35,389 bases of DNA from Oppiella nova (GCA_905397405.1 CAJPVJ010000161.1:1-35389), one strand, 5' to 3'. Numbered from the stretch's first letter, positions 11,041 to 22,440 are shown. Notes: a model not told the origin generated them from the letters alone. Program-made: numbers and translations.

Positions 11041-11867
11041 CACTCGACAACTATGAGAGAGAATACATACTCGAGAGAGAAAAACAACGATTGAATCGAT
11101 TTGTAAAAGCAGTTCATTGAATCAGATATCGTTTTGTGTGTCCAGTATTTTTAAGCCCTAATGTATATACGAGTAAAGCGTATATCAATAAAAATAGAGA
11201 GCAAAAGACTTATCAAAAAAAGTAAAATACAGTGTTTGGCGGATATAATACACGGCAACTCGTAATTGAAGCAAATGTGTAGACGTATTAAGAAATGCGA
11301 GAGCAATGAGACACTGAATATAATCAGCGAAAAATAATTGTCGAGTATTTCTACTGTAGTGTAGAGTTTAGGCGTTAAAAACTGATCTGAAGTGCAAATA
11401 TTTTATTAACGTTTAAGTTTTATATCCGACTAAATGATAGTCTATGATAGACACTCACACATACATACATCAATGATAGACATAGTATGGTGTATGATAT
11501 CGGGGTATGGCATGGGATTGGTATGGTTAGGGGGTAGGCAGTGGTACATTGAGACTGTGTGTATAATATTTCAAAGTTCCTGTTATTTTGTATCTCATAA
11601 ACAACACATCGAGAGAAACGAGTCAATGGTTTGTCTGATAATCAGCCGCTAATCAGTTGAGAATCACTGGAGTCGGCAAAAGATTGTTTAGCATTGGCTT
11701 AAGAGGAATGGTATGCCTTCGTGCTGTTGATGACAACTGGACAGACGGTTGACTGCCACTCGTCAACCGGTGTGTCACCGGTACTGACATAAGGAATGAA
11801 ACAGAAGTTAAAGGGAATGGCATCTCGAGGGGAGACACAGAATCTATGTATAACTAATAGATTGATT

Positions 11868-11870
<3 letters not shown>
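11041..11870. other. Intergenic, with GC-richer patches at 11500-11560 and 11690-11840
   Basis: No gene is supported. The second patch holds two ACCGGT palindromes 11 bases apart (11766-11771 and 11777-11782), with the first as AACCGGTG. GGTATGG-type words recur at 11500-11530 and 11707-11715. Confidence 0.4.

Positions 11871-11899
<29 letters not shown>
11871..11899 (+). repeat. (GA)n array
   Basis: A run of about 29 bases preceded by GGG. Confidence 0.95.
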
Positions 11900-11902
<3 letters not shown>

Positions 11903-11989
11903 TAAAACGTGAGATAAAAAGTTTGTACGCAATTTGAATAGAGAAAAAGAGGTTGATAGACACGACACAGCACCGGGGTATTAAAATGC

Positions 11990-12328
11990 ATGTATACGCA
12001 CATAATACATAGAATGAGGTTATATACGGCACATCAGCTTAAATATATGAGTGTATGGCTTGAGAGGGCCGGGAGGGTAGGCCTACTCTCTCTCCGAGAG
12101 GCAGGTGATGCAGATATCCTGAGGAGAGCACATAAATTGCATAAAAGCCTCGGCGAGCGAATGGCGCACGTATTGGCATACATAGAGGCCATACACTACA
12201 CGTGCCCAACACGTGCTATTTCCTCGAGCGCTCACGTATGCAAAAACCGAAATACATATAAATTTTTTTTGCTAGCTTTCCATTCAATAAAACTTTTTTA
12301 TATGTCAGTTAAGTCTGGAATTTTCTAA
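11990..12328 (+). other. Open frame over a GC-richer patch, gene status unresolved
   Basis: A 112-codon plus-strand frame covers a patch (about 12060-12240) with clearly higher GC than its flanks. The middle of the translation, around residues 33-75, has mixed composition with charged residues (LRRAHKLHKSLGERMAHVL) and is not a simple repeat. The ends are AT-rich and unconvincing. No family was recognised and no good splice-site pair was found. It could be a regulatory patch or a decayed exon. Confidence 0.15.
12199..12215. promoter_or_regulatory. Twin CACGTG E-boxes
   Basis: Two perfect CACGTG palindromes lie at 12199-12204 and 12210-12215, 11 bases from start to start, about one helical turn. 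CACGTG is the classic site for Myc/Max and related bHLH factors. They lie in a GC-richer patch about 6.4 kb upstream of the SOX start. Confidence 0.35.
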
Positions 12329-12581
12329 TCGATGTGTAAACTTATTCGGACGGCCTGTCTCTCTCTTATTGAAAAGCACAGGGAGTTTTTGGGAGAGGGA
12401 TGGTGTTTGAGTGCACACATACACTCTTAATGTGTGTGTCCTCTGGTATTATAGCCTCCAGTGTTTGAAATTTTTTTCTGATGCATCGGTCGGTAAGTAT
12501 TTTGTTGCCGAGTATTGAGTCCAACATCTGCTCAGAACTGATTAGACAAACCGTTATATCGACGACGCGTACAAAAAACAC

Positions 12582-12587
<6 letters not shown>

Positions 12588-12620
<33 letters not shown>
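12588..12620 (+). repeat. (GA)n array
   Basis: A run of about 33 bases, entered from AGCGAG and leaving as GAGCACA. Confidence 0.95.
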
Positions 12621-12621
<1 letters not shown>

Positions 12622-13118
12622 ACATTGGAGAGGGAATAGGAGAGAATAAAGTAATATGTAATATAATACAAACGTATGTCTAATATTTTATTTGCAAAAT
12701 CATATAATAAAAGCCGAGAGAATATAAATGGGAGAAACTGAAAGTGAATGCATTTTATGGCTTCAGAGACTGTTTGGTACAATAGGAGGAACAGTATTGC
12801 GAGCGGAGGAGCAGTACTTTCACTAACAATTCAGATGAGAGTGAAAAAACGTTAATCCTTTTTGTGGACATTAATTGTATTATAAGTTTCGATAAGTCTT
12901 TTTATACATCAAATAATAGTGAATGTCTTATGCAAAGGTGTAAAAACCTATTTATGAGTCGTTGAGCCAAGAATATGGACATAAATTTTGGATTTTCTTT
13001 GGGAGAGAGAGAGAGACTGATTGTGTTATAAGAGCGCGAAAAGTGAGAGAAAACACGACTGAACGACAAACCGATATCTAAATCGGAAATACATTTTCTG
13101 ATTGTGATATGTATTTGT

Positions 13119-13119
<1 letters not shown>
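12621..13119. other. Intergenic, nothing recognised
   Basis: AT-rich, with a short 10-base GA run at 13003-13016. Minus-strand ORFs crossing it are Ser-Leu artefacts of the adjoining arrays. Confidence 0.5.

Positions 13120-13157
<38 letters not shown>
13120..13157 (+). repeat. (GA)n array
   Basis: A run of about 38 bases entered from TTGTCGAG. Confidence 0.95.
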
Positions 13158-13161
<4 letters not shown>

Positions 13162-14311
13162 GATTGAAAGAAACGGAAGAAAAGGCATTAAAAATAAATG
13201 AAAAATAAAATAAACTCATGAAATGAATAAACAACTGATTAGACGACTGTATACGCTATTAAAAACCAAAATTCAATGCAAACGTATGGCACACACAGAG
13301 AGAATAAATATGCTATGATTTGGGGCACAAATACATATTCACCACGAAAATCATAATAAATACATAAATATGTTTATATCACACAAACAGATGACTACTT
13401 GATTAGTAGCGGAAAAAAATAATAAAAATATAAGATATAATTTAGATAAGAGATATAGATATCAAAGTTTGCTATAACCATACATCGAAATCTCAATTTT
13501 CATTTGACAACACTTTTTTTTAATGGGAATCGATTAAAAGCCAAGCTATGTTTTTTGAGCCCTAAATTGAATACCAGTTCCCGTGATTACAACACTGTAT
13601 GCCTACTTTCTCACGTGTATATTTGATGTGAAAATTTCTGAACAATTTTTTTGCTCACCTATCCTTTGATCCCATAAAACAAAAAACACATCAAAAGCTA
13701 TAACTTATTGAAACTAAGATTTATATAAAAAGTAATGAAAATGAGTGAGAAATTCAATGTCAAGGCTTACAGTAGTTTTCTCTATTGTATTATATTTTGT
13801 GTTATATTATGATTATTATGTAAAGCAATGGATGAATAAGTTTTTGTCTCTCCGGCGACAGAAACAACCAATTATTACATTATGTGTGTTGTGTTCACTA
13901 AAAGCAAAGTACATACAAAAGTATATGAAAGACAAGACTATCTGTGCGATTAGGGCACAGACATCATATGATGGTAACCGAGTGTTTGGTTATAGTTATT
14001 TTTTTGGTTAAGTAATACAAAACCGATTATAATTAATGTTAAGCTAAAGGAATATTAAATGCGAAAAATCCAAACCAAAACCCATTAGAGATTCAATGAA
14101 TTAATAATCACGTGATATGATAGGGAGAGATAGCGAGTGAGTGAGAGACTTGTATCTAATGTATTGAGTTATATGTTGTATAACTTAAAAGTTGATTAAA
14201 AATTTATGTCATTTTTAGGATTTTTCGATCAATTCGTGAGATGAGAGAAGAGACGAGAAAAATGGATGAAATGTTTAGGGAATAGGAATTGGGATTCGGT
14301 TTGGGAATCAT
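13158..14311. other. AT-rich intergenic, one 84-codon ATG ORF not accepted
   Basis: No array or duplication was seen. At 13757-14011 an ATG-started plus frame of 84 codons encodes a hydrophobic N-terminus (TVVFSIVLYFVLYY) followed by a basic tail. Its codon use looks like the surrounding AT-rich DNA and no family is recognisable, so it could be chance. Confidence 0.35.
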
Positions 14312-14337
14312 GAGAGAGAGAGAGAGAGAGAGAGAGG
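14312..14337 (+). repeat. (GA)n array
   Basis: A run of about 26 bases, followed by impure GAGAATGGGAGAG sequence to about 14372. Confidence 0.95.
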
Positions 14338-14535
14338 GCATAGAGAAAGAGAATGGGAGAGAAGGGAGAGATGTTTGGCATATAATTCATAGCAATGATT
14401 GTTTGTCGCAAACAGTATTTGCCATTAAGTTGTATATAAAGTATTTCTTGGAAAGTAGTCATCGACTCAACACTGAGTTGTAAGTAGTATTTGAAGCAAA
14501 AAATATAAGAGAGAAGAAGAGCTCATAAACAGCTC

Positions 14536-14562
14536 AGAGAGAGAGAGAGAGAGAGAGAGAGA
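14536..14562 (+). repeat. (GA)n array
   Basis: A run of about 27 bases followed by CAGCGAGAGAG. Confidence 0.95.
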
Positions 14563-15298
14563 CAGCGAGAGAGCTATCTAGCTATCCATCACACGGCCTA
14601 CCAGACACTTTCATGTGTATTACATTTATTCTGTATTTTATTTTTATTGTTTTTTAGTCTCAATAATAGCATGTATTTTGAAGGCAAAAAACTTGGGCAA
14701 TGTTATGCTATGGAGAACACAGTTTGAAATATATTATACGTAATATAAATGAATTGTTTTACAAAATCTCTGTGTGTGGTATCAAAATGAATGCCTCCTT
14801 TGATGACAATTCAAATGAGTTGAAAACAATAACAACACCGAAAACAACACACAAGACTTCTATGCAATCATTATATTTGTGAATTCAATGATAAAAATAT
14901 ACGTTAATAGCGAGAAGAGCCTCGAAAAAACAGCTAAAAATCATATGTTATCCCCGCGTATAACAAACAAAATGAGAAAAATAGTATATATTAATAGTGT
15001 AAAGATTTTTTGACTTAAATAATGCATATTTTGCGTTCATATATATACGGTATGTGTGGTATAAAAATAGGTCTCGTAATTACAGGCATTGAACACATCG
15101 TGGAAATCAATGCTAAATAAAATAACACACTATTCAGTGACACAAACGCATTGTAAGAGCGAGTGTGTTGTAAAAGGCATTGAATTTACGTAAATGTAAT
15201 AATAAAAATGCAAAACAAATTTCCATTTAATATAACGGGAGAGAGAGAAAGGGAGAGAGAATCACAATAAGTGTGTATCGCAGAGACCGATGGAGAAA
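14563..15298. other. AT-rich intergenic, nothing recognised
   Basis: There is no coding character. A short impure GA tract lies at 15238-15260, just before the next array. Confidence 0.5.
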
Positions 15299-15319
15299 GA
15301 GAGAGAGAGAGAGAGAGAG
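15299..15319 (+). repeat. (GA)n array
   Basis: A run of about 21 bases that exits into GAGCACA, as the array ending at 12620 does. Confidence 0.9.
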
Positions 15320-15502
15320 CACATATAGAGAGCATAATTATGACAAAAATTTCCAAACAAATTATTTTTCGCGACTAAAATAGACTGAAAAGTATTACAC
15401 AATCAGTAGTTTTGGAGAGAGAATTGCGTTATTGACTGATTAGTTTAGTTTAATATCAATTACTTGTCATGAAATCTGATTTACCCTAGAATTGAGAGCA
15501 TT

Positions 15503-15529
15503 GGGAGAATGGGAGTATGGGGGACAGGG
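15503..15529 (+). other. G-quadruplex motif
   Basis: Four G-runs lie at 15503-15505, 15511-15513, 15519-15523 and 15527-15529, with loops of 5, 5 and 3 bases. This satisfies the usual G3+N1-7 pattern on the plus strand. Confidence 0.7.
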
Positions 15530-15544
15530 AGATGGAGAGAGCTA

Positions 15545-15572
15545 GGGAGAGGGTATGGGGGAGTGGGAGGGG
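15545..15572 (+). other. Strong G-quadruplex motif
   Basis: Five G-runs lie at 15545-15547, 15551-15553, 15557-15561, 15565-15567 and 15569-15572, with loops of only 3, 3, 3 and 1 bases. Such short loops favour a stable parallel fold. It lies 16 bases past the previous motif in the same purine-rich stretch (15494-15580). Confidence 0.8.
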
Positions 15573-15580
15573 TGGAGATG

Positions 15581-15930
15581 AAAATGTTGCGACCATTGAT
15601 GAAGCGAATAATAGGGCCGACAGTCGCGTGTATTTTCTAATATAAACTTTATGAAGGGATAGGGATGCCGGAGAGATTGGGAGAGAGTGGGCGCTGTAAT
15701 ACCAGTATCCATGGAAACCCATTGGTAGGGATTCGGGCGCACCGACACGTGTGTGCATCTGGCGATTGACAATACATTAACAGTAGAGCTCATGGAATAT
15801 GGGATTCAATGGGAGAGAGAGGTTGTGATGGAGAGAGGGATGGGAGAGTGAGTCACACAACTCGTGTGATCTCCGCTTTATTATATGTATTGAAGTATTG
15901 GATGGGATGTAGATATGCATCGTTTGATAA
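15581..15930. other. GC-richer intergenic patch
   Basis: Composition is above the window average at about 15600-15790. Minus-strand ORFs overlap here (15486-15758 and 15542-15793), but they translate the purine-rich tract into Ser/Pro/Leu runs and show no family. No gene is called. Confidence 0.35.
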
Positions 15931-16009
15931 GGAGAGGGAGGGAGAGAGAGAGCCGGAGAGAGAACTCTATGGCATTAAACTCTAGACTTTGTCGAAAAAA
16001 ATAAAAGTC

Positions 16010-16057
<48 letters not shown>

Positions 16058-16271
16058 CTGGTAGGCACAGGGATTGTGTGGATCGGTTGGTGTGATCTGC
16101 ACTCTATCTGTAAAACTCTTCGTCGGATTGACGGCAGTGTTAATGCATTTTGTTTGCTCAGGGCTTCTGGTGTTTGCGAGAGTCATGGAGAGGGAGGGAG
16201 AGAGAGAGCCGGAGAGAGAACTCTATGGCATTAAACTCTAGACTTTGTCGAAAAAAATAAAAGTCTCACAA
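15931..16271. repeat. 85-bp direct repeat pair around a GA array
   Basis: 15931-16015 and 16187-16271 look identical over 85 bases, 256 bases apart. Each unit starts with an impure GA tract and ends in AAAAGTCTCACAA. The left copy continues into the GA array at 16015, while the right copy continues into AAATGTG. The array therefore expanded, or inserted, at the edge of one copy only. A GC-richer stretch lies between the copies. Confidence 0.9.
16015..16051 (+). repeat. (GA)n array
   Basis: A run of about 37 bases at the right edge of the left 85-bp repeat copy. It leaves as AAGAGCACTGG, followed by GCACAGGGATTGTGTGG. Confidence 0.95.
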
Positions 16272-16446
16272 AAATGTGTTTCACTCGCAATACGAGAGGT
16301 TTTGGAGTGGAGAGAGAGACTAGTATTTGGAGAGAATTATAAGTGAATTCAATACCGAAATACGGGTTTCTCTCTAATAATTAGTGAACAAAAATGCGTT
16401 CGCGTTTCCAAACCATACCATTTGAATACAATAGCGATAAGTATGC

Positions 16447-16457
16447 AGAGAGGGAGG

Positions 16458-16494
<37 letters not shown>
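16447..16494 (+). repeat. (GA)n array with GGGA and AA interruptions
   Basis: A tract of about 48 bases. The left part is GGGAGGGAGAG-like and resembles the start of the 85-bp repeat. The right part is pure GA. Confidence 0.9.
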
Positions 16495-18144
16495 GCTGAG
16501 TGAGCAGCGAAACAAATCTGCATTACTTTTATGTCAATCTCTCGCAGTCTGTATGGTATGAACGGATCAGTTGAACGCGAGTTTTCTCATTATATTTATG
16601 TGTATTTGCATTGAATTAAAAGTCTGTATACTATGACTACACAACTGATCCACAAATTCCCCAAATTCTGCGCTTAAATGCAAAAAATACTGAAACCATT
16701 GCCTTTCAAAACTAATTTCATTTATTTCATGAAAACGTATCGTAAGTTTTGATCTGAAAATACAGACATAAATATGAGTAGAGATTAACGGTATATATAA
16801 TTGTAGAGATAGGGACAGACAGACAGATGATGTAATAGTATTCAAATTGATTACAGCAAAAATGTTATAATAAAAATAATAGGTTTTCTAATAATAATAA
16901 GTTTTATAGTAATAAAAATAAATTTAATCTTTAGATAAAAAAAACCAAACGTTTGTCAATAACTGGAAATGTTATGCAAAATACAAAAATCAAATCATTT
17001 CTCAAACCTTACAAAAACAATCACATAATCAAAACGTGTGTTTCAATTAAAGTGTTTTTATATTTAAGACATGTTTGTTATCTGAAATAAAAAACTGCAA
17101 AATAAGACATTAATTTAGGAGCTTTTGATAATTGATATGAAGTTTGTGTTGAGTTCCAGAAATATAAACTTTTTCTGCAAGAAATGAGTGAAAGATTTTT
17201 GTGTCATTTGTTTACATAAGTTGTGTGCCGTATATAAGCGGTGATCATATTTCACATCATATGTACGGTTAGGTCGGGTTTAACACACTATCCGATAGAG
17301 ATGTTTAAATATATATATCATAATAAACTGCAAAATGCGAGTATATTTTTGTAATACACTAAACATGTACCCAGGACATTCAACTGAGCACTATTGGCGT
17401 CGGTATGGAATTTAGATTTAGCAGAAATGTGTGGTTAGGAAAAAGTGTCCTGAAACTATTTTATTTCGGGTTACTCAAACACGCAGTGTGTTTGTAAATT
17501 TTGTAAACTTCAAAACAACTATCAATAATAAGTGTAAAACTTTTTTCTATAGTTAAAAACTAATCGCAAACTGGTTGAGAGCCAAATAATAAGCCTTTTT
17601 TTCTCTATAGTCAGTCAGTCATCAAAAATTTGATACACATTTGGAAATGCAGTAGAAAAATATTTTTCGCATAATATTTATGATTTTTAAGGGCATTAAA
17701 TGAGACGAGAATATATATAATATATAATCTGTATATGAGTAGAGAAAATAAACAAGAAAATATATTAAAAACTAAGAAAAAGGAGAGTAATAGTGAGATA
17801 TAATTATATCATAAAAAATTATATCTATGCCAGCGATCAGCGAAAAAGTGAAAGCTTTCAGAAATCTTTGCACTGAAAACAAAATCACGAGTAAAACAAC
17901 GTTTTTTGGTTCAAAATACTTGGCGTATTGATTAAACAATATATGCCAGTACTGTATATATATATATTAATATATGGTATTATTAAATGCCGAGAGATTT
18001 TTGGTTTGTTTTTGCAGCCATAAGGAGTGCTTGGATTTTAATTTAATACATGAAATATCGGTGTAAAAGTCCGGTCCAACGATCAGACATCACATTATGC
18101 TTGTGTGCACTTTTGTATGGTATATGAAAATATACTCTTAGATT

Positions 18145-18147
<3 letters not shown>
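16495..18147. other. AT-rich intergenic, nothing recognised
   Basis: This is the longest array-free stretch in the 7.9-29.8 kb block. No ORF with coding character was seen. ATAT-rich words lie near 17310 and 17955-17975. Confidence 0.5.

Positions 18148-18183
<36 letters not shown>
18148..18183 (-). repeat. (CT)n array
   Basis: A run of about 36 bases, CT-oriented within the GA-dominated left half. Confidence 0.95.
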
Positions 18184-18186
<3 letters not shown>

Positions 18187-18701
18187 CTATTTCTAATGTA
18201 TACTCATTCTCGGCGTTAAATTTGTGTATAAAAACTTGATATAATTTTTAAGGTAGTGCTCGCAATGTATGGTGAATAGGGATCTGAGAGGAAAGTCATT
18301 TGAGAAAATGGGCAAAACTCATAAGAAATACATGCATTTGAATGGTATGGTAATGAATGAGAGGTATGGTATGGTATACAAGAAATTGATATATAAAATG
18401 TGTGATTGCATAGAGTTTTGCACATTTCATACACACGTATTGTACACGATATGTAAGTATAATATTGTTGCATATAATGAACGCCAGAATACAGAATATT
18501 TTTCGTTCATAAATACAATACAATGAACACAACGCTATTGCTATGTGTGTGAGAGACTAAGTTCACAGTATTTTTGGCTCAAAACATGGCTATAAATAGG
18601 GACTAAACCAGAGAGTGATTTCGAGTTCAGTAGAGGAAACACTATTATTATCGCAAAAATACTTCCAATTCAAAGCCATTGAGCAAAAGAGCTCAAGAAA
18701 T

Positions 18702-18704
<3 letters not shown>
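18184..18704. other. Intergenic, GGTATGG-rich
   Basis: Overlapping ORFs on both strands at 18216-18532 have no coding character. GGTATGG words cluster at 18343-18376. Confidence 0.4.

Positions 18705-18741
<37 letters not shown>
18705..18741 (+). repeat. (GA)n array
   Basis: A run of about 37 bases that exits into GAGC. A GCACAGGGAGTG word follows at 18765. Confidence 0.95.
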
Positions 18742-18744
<3 letters not shown>

Positions 18745-19076
18745 TATAACATAACATTTGAAAGGCACAGGGAGTGTTAGAGGTTGTGTAGGGGTCGGCA
18801 CTCATATATCGATGCCATTGAATGCCCTCCTATTCTGATAGACATTACAATATTGGTGTGCATTCGGACAGCAAAGCGTTTAATGGATTTCCAAATTTGT
18901 TCGCAAAGCGCCCACAGGTTAAGGCTATAGCCCATAGCCCCCAATAGTCCTACCTGTGCTCTACCTTAACCTTCCAACTCATTCATGTGCTTATGAGCTG
19001 TGATTGAGAAACGACAGCCAAAAATATTGTCGCTTATAATACATGTGTGGATATAAATAGAGTATTTCCCAAATTC

Positions 19077-19078
<2 letters not shown>
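18742..19078. other. Intergenic, no gene seen
   Basis: GC is moderate at 18770-18970, including a CCCATAGCCC-type stretch at about 18927-18945. There is no coding character. Confidence 0.4.

Positions 19079-19108
<30 letters not shown>
19079..19108 (+). repeat. (GA)n array
   Basis: A run of about 30 bases immediately followed by a GC-richer patch (19110-19260). Confidence 0.95.
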
Positions 19109-19110
<2 letters not shown>

Positions 19111-19401
19111 CTGGGATTGTATGGAGTGAGCATTTGGTCCATACATACCCAGCGGAGGTAATACCAGAAGGTCGTCGCAGTCGACAACAGGACACTACCG
19201 GTGCGGCTCTAAACGGGCCGATAGTATGGCAAACATTAGGGACACAGAAATTGTTTGCCAATCAAATCAATAGAGAGAGGGATTTAAAAGTCTTTAAAGA
19301 GATTCATACAAACTATGCATAAGAGAGAGATATTTATTATAATGCATTCACAATTACATGCGGAGTGTGATTGGCACTGGGCACCGGGAGGTTATCAGTG
19401 C

Positions 19402-19404
<3 letters not shown>
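19109..19404. other. GC-richer patch, gene status unresolved
   Basis: The patch at 19110-19260 is open in a plus frame (19047-19322). Its translation after the Arg-Glu run has mixed composition (EVIPEGRRSRQQDTTGAALN), but there is no family and no clear splice pair. It contains ACCGGT at 19197-19202. GCACCGGGAG at 19381 precedes the next array. Confidence 0.2.

Positions 19405-19445
<41 letters not shown>
19405..19445 (+). repeat. (GA)n array, left border of an inverted pair
   Basis: A run of about 41 bases that exits into GAGCAC. It is matched by GTGCTC before the CT array at 19633, giving inverted borders around 187 bases. Confidence 0.95.
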
Positions 19446-19446
<1 letters not shown>

Positions 19447-19632
19447 ACTGGGAAGACTTATACGGTTAGTTATGGTCTCTGTGTTCGCTATTAAACAACT
19501 GGAAAAACTATCAATAAGTTTGAGGTATTCATGGCTTTTATGATAGTAAATGACTTTTTTTCTGTCGCTCCTAATGTTTGTCATGCAAATGAATTGACAG
19601 TTTTTACAGCACCGGCAGATTGTCCTGTTGTG

Positions 19633-19651
19633 CTCTCTCTCTCTCTCTCTC
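19633..19651 (-). repeat. (CT)n array, right border of an inverted pair
   Basis: A short run of about 19 bases preceded by TGTG. It faces the GA array at 19405. Confidence 0.9.
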
Positions 19652-20027
19652 GTGATGCCTATCACGGGACACATACCGGTGCGGACGCGTAATGAGAGAA
19701 GCACTTATAAATTGTATGTCTTATATTATGTGTATTACTAGAGCTGGTGTTCCGCACCGATAGGTTTTAGAGCTCACTACTGAACAACAAACCAATTGTG
19801 TTGTGAACTAAACTGAGAAAATGCGGACACAATTCACGGTACGAGTGATACAAATATAATGTTATATCAAAAAATTGGTTTCAATTTAGGTATATGTTGT
19901 GAATGTATTTATTAAAGTCAGACCACATTTCCAGCGCCTCCAGACATGCCATCTCTCTATCCGCAGATATCCTCTCGATTTGAAGTCTGAATGTAAGACT
20001 TGTGTGAAAATTATATAATAATAACTT

Positions 20028-20032
<5 letters not shown>

Positions 20033-20067
<35 letters not shown>
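20033..20067 (+). repeat. (GA)n array
   Basis: A run of about 35 bases entered from CACGAG. It is the last long GA-oriented array before the polarity change. Confidence 0.95.
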
Positions 20068-20069
<2 letters not shown>

Positions 20070-21474
20070 CTGTGATTAGTGCACAGAATATATTTGAAAT
20101 GAATTTATTTTTTATTTAACTTTATTTTTGGTTGAAATTATATTTCAATCAATGCTTTGAGATTTTAATTGAAGTTTTTGGGCAAAAACAATTTTAATGC
20201 ATTTTCAGGGCTTTTAAAAATGACCGCAAATATTGGTATTATATCTGTAACGCGGTGATAAATGATTGTAAACAAGCTAACTAAATATACATTACTTTTA
20301 TTAAATGAGATACACTTTTTTGGTCGGGTGAGAAAATTATGGCAAAAAATTAATTAACAAAATATTTTGATTAATGGTATTAATGGCTCGCATTATATGA
20401 ATAATATTTTTGTTAATACATGCGACGAGAGAAAGAGAGAGAGAGAGTCCGTTGAGAGAGCTATAAGTAAATTAAATGAGAGAGAATGGCATATCATATC
20501 ATCACATTTTATGGCAAATATAATTTTTTAGACGTCAATTGCAGGTGTGTTTGCATATCAGGACAGCTGATACAATACAATCACACTTATATTAATACTG
20601 TTTAATTCTGTGGCGGAGATCCCTGTCCTCCACTCCATTATCAAACATTCAATTTTTATATTCCTCTTAATTCCCAAACAATTTCTGACAAAACTCCATC
20701 AGATTATTGTATAATAAACGGCATACGAGTCTATGGTGCAACAAATATTTATGCTAGCTGTTTATTTGTATTGATATCAAGTAAGTCGTGAGAGTCTTTG
20801 CGAGGCATTGGCTTAAATGTACGGCAAATAAAAAGCAAACAAATAATAAATTTAGTGACCATTGCATCGGCGAAAAGCCATTCATAACGCGAAAAGCCAT
20901 TCAAACATTGAATACAATCAGACAAACGAGTGGTCGGGCATTGAATGAGACAAATACATATGATATCAATAATATAAATATCATAAACATTAAAGTCATT
21001 CATTATTATTTTGCAGATAATTATGATTAATATTGATTGCGAGACACAAACTGACAAACGACTGGTATTTATAGCCCAATGCTAGCGAAATAGGAGGGAA
21101 AAAAGTTTGTGCTATGGGTTTGATTGCAATTACTTTATGGCAAATACCTCTTGAAAAGCACAAACACAGACAACTGATAGCAATAAACTGTATTATTTCT
21201 GTGTGTATTAATAATAAATACTATTATAAAAAAGGTTATAATCTATGGATAACAACAGGAGAGTGAGAGTAAAGTCTTTTTTCGCTTATTGTAGTCGTGT
21301 TTCTAATTATCGATTGCAATGCGAGGGAAAAATATGTCGAAAATTATATTTTATTTATATATTTGCGAAAAAGAAAAGTTGAAAAAACTTTTTAGTTTTT
21401 CTTGCAAAACCGTAGAGAAACTTATTTTACGTTTTTATTTTTATTGCAAATATAAGTTTACATTCATTTCTTTG
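20068..21474. other. Intergenic without long arrays, one 19-bp tandem repeat
   Basis: AT-rich DNA that marks the change from GA- to CT-dominated arrays. A short impure GA tract lies at 20427-20447. The 15-mer GCGAAAAGCCATTCA occurs twice, at 20870-20884 and 20889-20903 (period 19). Facing ORFs at 20749-21057 have no coding character. Confidence 0.45.
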
Positions 21475-21499
21475 CTCTCTCTCTCTCTCTCTCTCTCTC
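21475..21499 (-). repeat. (CT)n array
   Basis: A run of about 25 bases followed by GCATCGAG. Confidence 0.95.
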
Positions 21500-21567
21500 G
21501 CATCGAGTGCTACGTACGAGTGAAATGAACGCCAGAGAGAAAAGTTGGGAAAAAACATTTTTGCTCC

Positions 21568-21597
21568 AGCATAGCATAGCATAGCATAGCATAGCAT
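21568..21597. repeat. (AGCAT)6 microsatellite
   Basis: Six perfect AGCAT units, the only clean pentanucleotide array in the window. A related GCATAGCATAGG word is seen at about 26862-26873. Confidence 0.98.
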
Positions 21598-21782
21598 CAA
21601 AAAACAAAAAACGCGTAATAATTTTTAGTGTAAATCTATTTTTTCATCAGAGAAAGCCTTGTATTTCAAGTGTAATGCAATTATAGCTAAACAAATATTA
21701 GAGGAGAATATTTCACATATAAATAGATGTATATATTTTTGAATAACATTTTTCGCTCAAAAACTCGAAGGGCTTTCCTCTC

Positions 21783-21784
<2 letters not shown>

Positions 21785-21815
<31 letters not shown>
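21785..21815 (-). repeat. (CT)n array
   Basis: A run of about 31 bases preceded by CAG. Confidence 0.95.
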
Positions 21816-21819
<4 letters not shown>

Positions 21820-22409
21820 CGTGGAAATGATTGCATGAATTCATTCATTGAGTAGTGAATGAGTGCTACAGAAAGATATGGTATAACCGATGGAAAAACG
21901 CCAGAATTTTCGTGTATTTGAATAACAATTTTTTGGGCAATATTTCGGATGGGTATTGAGTGTATTGATTGAGAGGGAGGGAGAGTGAGGGATAGGTAAG
22001 GGGAGAGGGATAGAGAGCGAGTGAACACATTTTCGGTGACAGAAGTCCGACAACAGCACCAAAGAGTACAGAATTTCCTTATAATTCATAGAAATGTTTG
22101 GGATCTCAATGGCAGAGGAAAGCCCTATTCAGGGCCCTTAGGAGACCCTATGGAGTGCTGCAAACACACAGTGTGTATACAGATTGGCGAAAGCCATACA
22201 AACACTAACACAACACATGCATACGATTACGACATGCACTGGTGAATGGAGGGGCACCGGGAGGACAGGTGGTAGATATTCCAGGAAGACCTACAAAAAG
22301 TTTTACAGCAAAATGGACTCAACACTAGCGGCTGAGCCCACCGAACGGCTCAATACATTCGTCAGGCATTTAAATACGAAAATATTTTTTAAATGTAATG
22401 TTTGAATGC

Positions 22410-22411
<2 letters not shown>
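21816..22411. other. Intergenic, GC-richer patch at 22090-22360
   Basis: A G-rich stretch at 21971-22018 has G-runs with loops of up to 8 bases, a borderline quadruplex pattern. The following patch is open in two plus frames (22021-22245 and 22184-22405). The second reads KTYKKFYSKMDSTLAAEPTE-like sequence without a recognised family and begins at TTG. GCACCGGGAG occurs at 22254. No gene is called. Confidence 0.25.

Positions 22412-22440
<29 letters not shown>
22412..22440 (-). repeat. (CT)n array
   Basis: A run of about 29 bases immediately after the GC-richer patch. Confidence 0.95.

Noticed and set aside
13757-14011. 84-codon ORF with a possible membrane segment
   Set aside because: Its composition equals the AT-rich flanks and there is no family, so it is within what chance gives in 35 kb.
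20788-21030. Frame containing GEKPF, like a zinc-finger linker
   Set aside because: It lacks the Cys2-His2 spacing on either side and starts at GTG. GEKPF arises from a 19-base tandem repeat.
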